Positions 8,765 through 14,120 of a stretch of 16,677 nucleotides of DNA are shown piece after piece. Positions within the stretch are counted from its first letter, which is position 1; each line of letters opens with the position of its first letter. Source of the stretch: Candidatus Cryptobacteroides faecihippi (GTDB lineage Bacteria; Bacteroidota; Bacteroidia; Bacteroidales; UBA932); contig JAGHSC010000067.1 in the NCBI GenBank assembly GCA_018066065.1, positions 1 through 16,677 of the forward strand, written 5' to 3'. A program made the translations under genes and the position numbers. Below the pieces are notes generated by a model that had not been told where the DNA came from, did no database searches, and saw only the letters and a program-made list of their open reading frames with translations.

Positions 8765-9751
8765 ATGAAAAATCTGACTGTCGCCGTGGCACTTTGCCTC
8801 TCCATACTTTGCTCTGCCCAGCCAAAGCTGGCCTTCAGGGCGGATTCAACCTTCAAGGTCCTTCAGCTGACGGACACCCACCTCAATGTGGGAAGCGAGG
8901 CGAATTGTGAATATTCAGAAAGGACGCTCCGCAGGATAGGGGAGCTGCTCAGCATGGAGAAGCCCGACCTCGTGATGATGACAGGTGACATCGTGACCTG
9001 GGGCAAGGCGGATGGGCTGTGGCACCGTGTCGTGGACACGCTCGATGCTCATCAGGTGCCGTACTGCATGTGCTTCGGCAACCATGATGCCGAGTGTCCG
9101 CTTTCGCGCAGGCAGATCGCCGACATCCTGAGGTCCAGCAAGTGGTCCCTCGTCGAGACGGACCGCAAGGGCGAGGTCACGGATTCGAGGATCGACGTTC
9201 TCGGCCATGACGGCAGGCCTGCATTCTGCTTCTGGAACCTGGATTCCCATGACTATCCAAAGGACAGATCCTTAGGTACTTACGCTTGGTTTACCTTCGA
9301 TCAGGTGGACTGGTTCAGGAAAGAGGCTGCTGCCGTGACGAAAAAGAACGGCGGCACGCCCGTACCGTCGTTCATGTTCTTCCACATCCCTGTCCCTGAG
9401 TATGATTTCGTAGGCCATCGCCACGATGTCGGCTGTGTGGGCCGCAAGGGGGAGGACGAGTGCATCCAGTCTCTGAACACCGGGATGTTCGCGGCTGCCG
9501 TCGAGTCCGGAAGCGTCATCGGCATGACCGTCGGTCACGACCATGACAATGACTATGTGCTGCTGCGTTCCGGCCTTGCTCTCTGCTACGGTCGCTTCTC
9601 CGGGGACGACACCATCTACAACCATGTCGTCCGCGGTGCCCGCGTCTTTGTCTTCAGGGAAGGCTCACGCTCCTTCGAGACCTGGATCCGTGAGGAATCA
9701 GGCCGCGAGGTCGAGCATGTCCGCATTGCGGACGGAAAGTTCGTGAAGTAG
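8765..9751 (+). CDS. secreted calcineurin-like phosphoesterase, Dcr2/PAP-like
   Basis: This is a predicted exported metallophosphatase of unknown substrate. A signal peptide covers residues 1 to about 18 (ALCLSILCSA, then QP). The metal-binding motifs are in order: TDTHLN (36-41), GDIVTWG (74-80), GNHDAE (105-110), FFHIPVPEY (205-213) and GHDHDNDY (257-264). The last two in this form are typical of the Dcr2-like/purple acid phosphatase-like subgroup. The 328-residue start at 8765 is chosen because it begins with the signal peptide; an in-frame ATG at 8699 would add 22 residues that cover the likely promoter. It is divergent from aroDA and convergent with the Dabb gene, with only 3 nt between the two stop codons. 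Its motif set differs from that of the lipoprotein phosphoesterase at 1914-2756, so the two are not close paralogues. Confidence 0.88.
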   Translation: MKNLTVAVALCLSILCSAQPKLAFRADSTFKVLQLTDTHLNVGSEANCEYSERTLRRIGELLSMEKPDLVMMTGDIVTWGKADGLWHRVVDTLDAHQVPYCMCFGNHDAECPLSRRQIADILRSSKWSLVETDRKGEVTDSRIDVLGHDGRPAFCFWNLDSHDYPKDRSLGTYAWFTFDQVDWFRKEAAAVTKKNGGTPVPSFMFFHIPVPEYDFVGHRHDVGCVGRKGEDECIQSLNTGMFAAAVESGSVIGMTVGHDHDNDYVLLRSGLALCYGRFSGDDTIYNHVVRGARVFVFREGSRSFETWIREESGREVEHVRIADGKFVK

Positions 9752-9754
9752 CTC

Positions 9755-10060
9755 CTAGAATTCGAAATCCAGGCAGGTCCTGGCTGCAGTGAAAGGGCGG
9801 ACCTTTGAGTCTGCCACGGCAACGTGTGCAGGGTGCTTTGCGTAGCCCTTGAGCGCCTCAGGGCTCTCGAGCGTGCTGTCAAGCATCACGTCGACATTGG
9901 AGCTGTCGAGCCTTCCGTCGATGTTCACCTTGACGTCGACAAGTCCCGGTACCTGGCCTACGAGTCCCTCGAGGCCTTCCTTGATCCCGCGCTTGATCTC
10001 TGCCTTCTGCTGGTCTGTGAGCTCTTCCTTGAGCTTCCAGAGGATGATGTGCTTTACCAT
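9755..10060 (-). CDS. Dabb-domain (stress-responsive alpha/beta barrel) protein
   Basis: A 101-residue protein matching the Dabb family of dimeric alpha/beta barrels. The opening MVKHIILWKLKEE and the HPAHVAVADSKVRPF stretch (76-90) are typical. Most bacterial members have no known function; some relatives are cyclases or act in stress or aromatic-compound metabolism. It has family length and no signal peptide. It follows aroB after 25 nt on the same strand, so it is probably in the HAD-aroB transcript. Its stop is 3 nt from that of the convergent phosphoesterase. Confidence 0.85.
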   Translation of the reverse strand: MVKHIILWKLKEELTDQQKAEIKRGIKEGLEGLVGQVPGLVDVKVNIDGRLDSSNVDVMLDSTLESPEALKGYAKHPAHVAVADSKVRPFTAARTCLDFEF

Positions 10061-10085
10061 ATCGTTTGTGTTTCTTTATTGTCTA

Positions 10086-11144
10086 TTAGTCCTGGCTCAG
10101 TGCCTCCACGGCTTCCTCGACGGTCAGGTCCCTGGTGATGACCTCTCCGATCTTGACCGGGAGGACGAAGTGGATGATGTCTCCCTGTGCCTTCTTGTCC
10201 TTCTTCATGGCTTCAGCCATGCTCTCGATGCTGTAAGGGCACCTTGTCTGCATGCCGCAGGCGATGAAGTCTGCTTCGAGTCCGGCTGCAAGTCCCTGCC
10301 TTGCGATTCCGAGATTCTCTGCGAGCCTTGCCGCAAGCAGCATTCCCATCGACACGGCTGCACCATGGCCTATTCTTTCATTTGAATTCTTTTCGATCGC
10401 GTGGGCGAAGGTGTGTCCGAGGTTGAGGAACCTGCGTTCTCCGTGTTCGTTAGGGTCACGTCCTGCGATGCCTGCCTTGACCTGTGCGGCTGCGGCGATG
10501 AGTGCCTGGAACTGTCGTGCCTGTCTTTTGAGTTCGGCTTTCTTGTCTTCGGCTTCGCAGACCTGGGTCAGGAGGTTGACTGCCTTGTCGTAACTGTTGC
10601 TGGAGTCGTCGATGATGAACGTCTTCAGCAGTTCGGCGGCACCTGATGCAATCTGTGAAAACGGCAGTGTCTCAAGTACTTCCGGGCAGATTATTGTGGC
10701 TTCCGGCTGTCTGATGACGCCCATGATGTTCTTGAATGAGTCGAGGTTGACTCCGTTCTTTCCGCCGATGGCTGCGTCGACCTGGGCGAGCAGGGTTGTC
10801 GGAAGGAACGCAAACTTGACGCCTCTCTTGTAGATCGATGCTGCGAATCCGGTCATGTCGGTCGTGATGCCTCCTCCGATGCCGAGCACGAATGCGTGCC
10901 TGTCGGCTCCGAGGTCCATGAGCCAGCTGTTGATTGCCATGACTGTCTCGAATGACTTCATCTCCTCGGTTGCGTCGATGTCCAGAACGCCCTGGGCTTC
11001 GAGTCCGAGCCTGTCGACGATGTCTGTGACGTTGCTGTCGTGGACGATGAAAATCTCATCTCCGCAGCCGGCTTCCCTTGCCAGGGTCTTGATCCTTGCT
11101 GCAGCTTGTCCAAGAGGACACTGTATGATCTTTATGTCTGTCAT
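10086..11144 (-). CDS. aroB: 3-dehydroquinate synthase
   Basis: AroB makes 3-dehydroquinate from DAHP, the second step of the shikimate pathway, using NAD and a divalent metal. The 352-residue protein shows the NAD-binding GIGGGITTDMTGF (88-100) and PTTLLAQVDAAIGGKNGVN (115-133). Metal ligands are E171 (GAAELLK), H244 (NLGHTFAHAIE) and H260 (GHGAAVSMGM). A late KKDKK segment matches the conserved lysines of the family. The start at 11144 follows AAGGAAAGG, a good ribosome-binding site. It lies 29 nt after the HAD gene and 25 nt before the Dabb gene. With aroDA and aroC in the neighbouring operon, four of the seven shikimate activities are encoded here; aroE, aroK and the DAHP synthase are not. 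Confidence 0.96.
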   Translation of the reverse strand: MTDIKIIQCPLGQAAARIKTLAREAGCGDEIFIVHDSNVTDIVDRLGLEAQGVLDIDATEEMKSFETVMAINSWLMDLGADRHAFVLGIGGGITTDMTGFAASIYKRGVKFAFLPTTLLAQVDAAIGGKNGVNLDSFKNIMGVIRQPEATIICPEVLETLPFSQIASGAAELLKTFIIDDSSNSYDKAVNLLTQVCEAEDKKAELKRQARQFQALIAAAAQVKAGIAGRDPNEHGERRFLNLGHTFAHAIEKNSNERIGHGAAVSMGMLLAARLAENLGIARQGLAAGLEADFIACGMQTRCPYSIESMAEAMKKDKKAQGDIIHFVLPVKIGEVITRDLTVEEAVEALSQD

Positions 11145-11173
11145 TGCCTTTCCTTTTTCTCTTTTTATGGTGA

Positions 11174-11845
11174 TTACCTTCCCGTGCCTTCCTGGTCCCC
11201 GCAGCCGTTCAGCTCTTTGAGCCTGGGCTCGACCAGGACGGTCCAGTCTTCTCCGTTCGTGACTTTCAATGTGTTGATTCCCAGCTTGGAAGCTGCTTCG
11301 ATGTTCCTTTCGCCATCGTCGATGAACAGGATCCTTTCAGGCTCCACACCCTCCCCTTCGAGCATATTCATGAATGCCTTCGGGTCTGGTTTCATGGCCT
11401 TTATCGCGTAGCTGAGGTAGATTCTGTCGAAATAGTGGCTCAGTGGGTGTCCCTTGCCGTCGAAGCTGTCGCTGAGGGTCCATTCGGCCACCAGCGGGTT
11501 CGTGTTCGAGAGCAGTGAGAGTGCATAGCCTTCCGAGCGCAGCCTGGTCAGGATGTCCAGGTTCCTCTGCGGTATCGGCAGGAAGAATCCCTGGCAGGCG
11601 TAGGCGCTTCTTTCGTGGGTGACTTCCTGTCCTGCGATCTCGCTGATCTTGCTGATGAATTCCTCTGTGCCGATCGTTCCTGATTCGAAGTCTCCGATGA
11701 ATCCTCTCTGTGTGATGACGTCGAGGTACTCTTCGATGTTCTTCACTCCGATCTCCCTGAAGCGGCTCTTGACCTGCTCCATGCTGGCCGGTGCGATGAC
11801 ACCTCCGAAGTCGATCACTATGTTGGTTATCCTGCGTTCTGCCAT
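11174..11845 (-). CDS. HAD-superfamily phosphatase (YihX-like)
   Basis: A 223-residue haloacid-dehalogenase-fold hydrolase, probably acting on a small cytoplasmic phosphate ester. Motif I is IDFGGVI with nucleophile D12. The residue two after it is Gly rather than the usual Asp, as in YihX-type HAD proteins. Motif II is LLSNTN (S113), motif III is KPDPKAF (K152), and motif IV is FIDDGERN (D176, D177). A helical cap lies between motifs I and II. YihX of E. coli is a glucose-1-phosphate phosphatase, but the substrate here cannot be inferred. It is the first gene of the HAD-aroB-Dabb group. Confidence 0.88.
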   Translation of the reverse strand: MAERRITNIVIDFGGVIAPASMEQVKSRFREIGVKNIEEYLDVITQRGFIGDFESGTIGTEEFISKISEIAGQEVTHERSAYACQGFFLPIPQRNLDILTRLRSEGYALSLLSNTNPLVAEWTLSDSFDGKGHPLSHYFDRIYLSYAIKAMKPDPKAFMNMLEGEGVEPERILFIDDGERNIEAASKLGINTLKVTNGEDWTVLVEPRLKELNGCGDQEGTGR

Positions 11846-11849
11846 GTGA

Positions 11850-11857
11850 CAAAGATA
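11850..11857 (-). promoter_or_regulatory. Bacteroidetes -7 box upstream of the HAD gene
   Basis: The minus strand reads TATCTTTG, a perfect TAnnTTTG, ending 4 nt before the ATG at 11845. No -33 TTTG is found at 19-21 nt. Use of this box would give a leaderless transcript. Confidence 0.5.
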
Positions 11858-11919
11858 GTCATTATTTTGCGAAGCATCTGCTGAGGAAAGTCAGGTAAGA
11901 TAGTGTTTTTGCCAGAATC

Positions 11920-11947
11920 CTCCCGTCTCCGCCGCTCGGGTCGGGAG
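11920..11947. repeat. hairpin at the left boundary of the upstream array
   Basis: CTCCCG (11920-11925) and CGGGAG (11942-11947) form a 6-bp stem with a 16-nt loop. The right arm shares its last G with the first array unit. It is not a full 56-bp unit and may be a decayed end of the array. Confidence 0.5.
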
Positions 11948-12732
11948 TCGGCACGCTCCGCACCCGGTCCGCGCGTCCCTGATGGGGTATGGCTGTGCCG
12001 ACCCCATTCCTCCACCCGAGTCGGCACGCGAGCCCCAGCCCTCAGCCCCGCCGGGAGAGGTCCTCCCGCGCCGACCCGAGCCCCCAGGCCCCGTCGGCAC
12101 GCGAAAGACAGCGCCCACCACCGCGGGAACCCCTTCCCCCGTGCCGACCCTAGCTCCCAGGCCCCGTCGGCACGCGAAAGACAGCGCCCACCACCGCGGG
12201 AGCCCCTTCCCCCGTGCCGACAGCCACCGCCGCTCCCCGTCGGCACGCTCCGCACCCGGTCCGCGCGTCCCTGATGGGGTGTGGCTGTGCCGACCCCATT
12301 CCTCCACCCGGGTCGGCACGCGAGCCCCAGCACTCAGCCCCGCCGGGAGAGGTCCTCCCGCGCCGACCCGAGCCCCCAGGCCCCGTCGGCACGCGAAAGG
12401 CAGCGCCCACCACCGCGGAAACCCCTTCCCCCGTGCCGACGGCCACCGCAGCACCCCATCGGCACGCTCCGCACCCGGTACGCGCGTCCCTGATGGAGTG
12501 TGGCTGTGCCGACCCCATTCCTCCACCCGGGTCGGCACGCGAATGACAGCGCTCACCACCGCCGGAAGCCCTTCCTCCGTGCCGACAGCCACCGCCGCAC
12601 CCCGTCGGCACGCTCCGCACCCGGTCCGCGCGTCCCCGATGGGGTATGCCTGTGCCGCCCCCATTCCTCCCCCCGAGTCGGCACGCGAGCCCCAGCCCTC
12701 AACCCCGCCGGGAAAGGTCACCCCGTGCCGAC
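11947..12732. repeat. upstream array: 11 palindrome-bounded 56-bp units, 73-bp period
   Basis: Eleven units begin at 11947, 12020, 12093, 12166, 12239, 12312, 12385, 12458, 12531, 12604 and 12677. Each is exactly 56 bp, and every linker is exactly 17 bp. Each opens with GTCGGCACG (ATCGGCACG in unit 8) and closes with GTGCCGAC (GCGCCGAC in units 2 and 6, GTGCCGCC in unit 10), so unit ends are inverted repeats. By interior the subtypes read A B C C A B C A C A B. Linkers follow the subtype: CCCATTCCTCCACCCGA-like after A, CCGAGCCCCCAGGCCCC after B, AGCCACCGCCGCACCCC-like after most C. Types B and C carry an inner hairpin next to the right end. The plus strand is C-rich. The array lies between the divergent HAD and RAYT genes. 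It accounts for most of the 953 bases without a gene at 11846-12798; the rest is short flanking sequence with promoter boxes. Confidence 0.95.
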
Positions 12733-12744
12733 CCACAATAGCAA

Positions 12745-12775
12745 TTGCACAGGTTGCAGCAAATCCTTATCTTAG
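12745..12775 (+). promoter_or_regulatory. candidate promoter of the RAYT gene
   Basis: A TTG (12745-12747) lies 20 nt before TATCTTAG (12768-12775), one mismatch from TAnnTTTG, with Bacteroidetes spacing. It begins 12 bp after the last upstream unit and would give a leader of about 20 nt before the ATG at 12799. Confidence 0.4.
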
Positions 12776-12798
12776 ACCAGACTAAACCAACTCAAAAC

Positions 12799-13770
12799 AT
12801 GAAACACTTCAACAACCCAATGGACACAAGCAGCGGCCCAGCCACAGAAAGCACGCAGGCGGACGACGGGCAAGCGCGCTTTCACCACGCATTCTCAAAT
12901 GGCGCCGATGCCCGGAACTTCATCATCTGCGAGGCAGACGCCTTTGCCGCATTCAACAGAATCGGAATCTGCGCAGCACGGCACCCAAAGGTCAGAATCG
13001 CATCAGCAACAATCGAAGACACTCATATCCATGCACTCCTGCACGGAGTACGGACTGACTGCGAAGCCTGGTGCAGAGACTACGAATGGCTGACCACCAA
13101 GTACACCATCGCATCGAGGCGATCCCGCGACGGCCTTCGCATATTCATCACCCTCGAGCCGATCACTGACGAAAGCTACCTGATGAACGCAGCCGCCTAC
13201 ACCATCATCCAGCCTACCAAGGACGGCAAGCGCATCATGCCCTACGACTACCTCTGGGGCACAGGACCGATGTACTTCAGAGACGCGCGGGCAGTCCTCC
13301 CATGGCTGATAGGGGAAGGAGGGCAATTGAATATTCCTTCAGAAATCGGACTCCTGCCTCGACGCGAGCAGAACCAAGTGCTCCACTCAAAGAAAGAGGT
13401 GCCAGGTAACTGGCTGATCTGTAATGGATTCCTTCTGCCATGCAACTACATTGACGTAGCCCTGTTCGAGAGCATATTCAAGACTCACAACTGCTTTCGA
13501 TCCTTCTTGAGCAACTCACGCAAGGAAAGCCAGCGAGTCGTTGACAGCATGGCTGCTGCAGTGGGCATAAGCCTTGAGGACAGCGAGGCGCGCCAGAAGT
13601 GCCAGGCACTGTGCCTGAATATGTTCGGTTCGAGGGATGTACGCACACTCAACAGTCAGCAACGGCTCCGGCTCGCCACCGCGCTTCGCTCCACCCACGG
13701 CATCTCTTTCCGCCAGGTAGCCACGCTGGTGCACCTTCCCGAGGAGGAGGTGCGGCAATTCGTGAGATAA
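12799..13770 (+). CDS. REP-associated tyrosine transposase-like protein (RAYT, Y1 HUH)
   Basis: A 323-residue protein with the layout of RAYT/IS200-type single-strand nucleases, which cleave and rejoin palindromic DNA through a 5'-phosphotyrosine. The N-terminus has the strand FHHAFSNGADARNFIICEAD (28-47). The metal-binding His pair is in DTHIHALLHG (H76, H78). The region SYLMNAAAYTIIQPTKDGK (126-144), followed by YDYLWGTGPMYF (149-160), aligns with the RAYT pattern YIxxNPxxxGL then W-W/YF, making Y134 the likely catalytic Tyr. Residues from about 205 are an extension ending in a probable helix-turn-helix (ALRSTHGISFRQVATLVHLP, from 295). ATG 12799 is preferred over the TTG at 12745, which overlaps the promoter. 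The frame is intact and is flanked on both sides by units of one repeat family, as expected for a RAYT and its REPs. The repeats, not sequence identity, are the strongest support for this call. Confidence 0.8.
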   Translation: MKHFNNPMDTSSGPATESTQADDGQARFHHAFSNGADARNFIICEADAFAAFNRIGICAARHPKVRIASATIEDTHIHALLHGVRTDCEAWCRDYEWLTTKYTIASRRSRDGLRIFITLEPITDESYLMNAAAYTIIQPTKDGKRIMPYDYLWGTGPMYFRDARAVLPWLIGEGGQLNIPSEIGLLPRREQNQVLHSKKEVPGNWLICNGFLLPCNYIDVALFESIFKTHNCFRSFLSNSRKESQRVVDSMAAAVGISLEDSEARQKCQALCLNMFGSRDVRTLNSQQRLRLATALRSTHGISFRQVATLVHLPEEEVRQFVR

Positions 13771-13771
13771 G

Positions 13772-14119
13772 GTCGGCACGGAAGATTCCTCACCCACCCC
13801 CACAGGGAGAGGTCAGCCCGTGCCGACCCCGGCTCTCAGCCCCCGTCGGCACGGGAAGGGCAGCGCCAAACACCGCGGGAGGGCATTCCTCCGTGCCGAC
13901 ATGCACCACACAGAACCGTCGGCACGCAGAAGGCACCACTCACCACCGCGGGAAGCACATCCCGCGTGCCGACCCCGGCTACCAGCCCCCGTCGGCACGG
14001 GAAGGGCAGCGCCAAACACCGCGGGAGGGCATTCCTCCGTGCCGACAAGCACCACGCAGTACCGTCGGCACGACAGAGGCAGCGCTCAGCTCCGCGGGAG
14101 GCATTTCCCGCGTGCCGAC
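13772..14119. repeat. downstream array: 5 palindrome-bounded 56-bp units, 73-bp period
   Basis: Units begin at 13772, 13845, 13918, 13991 and 14064; all are 56 bp with 17-bp linkers and perfect GTCGGCACG / GTGCCGAC ends. The first is B-like and the others C-like. Units 2 and 4 are identical to each other, giving a 146-bp higher-order repeat. Units 3 and 5 hold a perfect inner hairpin CGCGGGA-N6-TCCCGCG whose right arm runs into the terminal palindrome. The array starts one nucleotide after the RAYT stop and ends one nucleotide before the GH78 stop, so it is the whole intergenic region between two convergent genes. It may terminate or protect both mRNAs; this is inference. This accounts for the gene-free stretch 13771-14120. 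Confidence 0.95.
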
Positions 14120-14120
14120 G

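Noticed and set aside
8765..9751. Recent duplication of the phosphoesterase at 1914-2756
   Set aside because: Motif forms and lengths differ (GHDHDND versus GHCHR, HIPVPEY versus QHCPV); they belong to different subgroups of the superfamily.
9749..9757. Terminator between the convergent phosphoesterase and Dabb genes
   Set aside because: Only 3 nt separate the stop codons and no hairpin with a T-run was seen nearby; the transcripts probably overlap.
10848..10886. AroB with GGGITTDMTGF instead of the textbook GGGVxGDxxGF
   Set aside because: All metal ligands and other NAD-binding segments are intact; this looks like a lineage variant, not loss of function.
11891..12785. Long open frames on both strands through the upstream array (281 aa minus, 267 aa plus)
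   Set aside because: They translate the 73-bp repeats (three periods make 219 bp, a multiple of three). They are open on both strands because of high GC and few stops, and show no domain.
11947..14119. CRISPR array
   Set aside because: Spacing is CRISPR-like in regularity, but the units are 56 bp with inverted ends and variable interiors, the 17-bp linkers recur and are not unique, and no cas gene is present.
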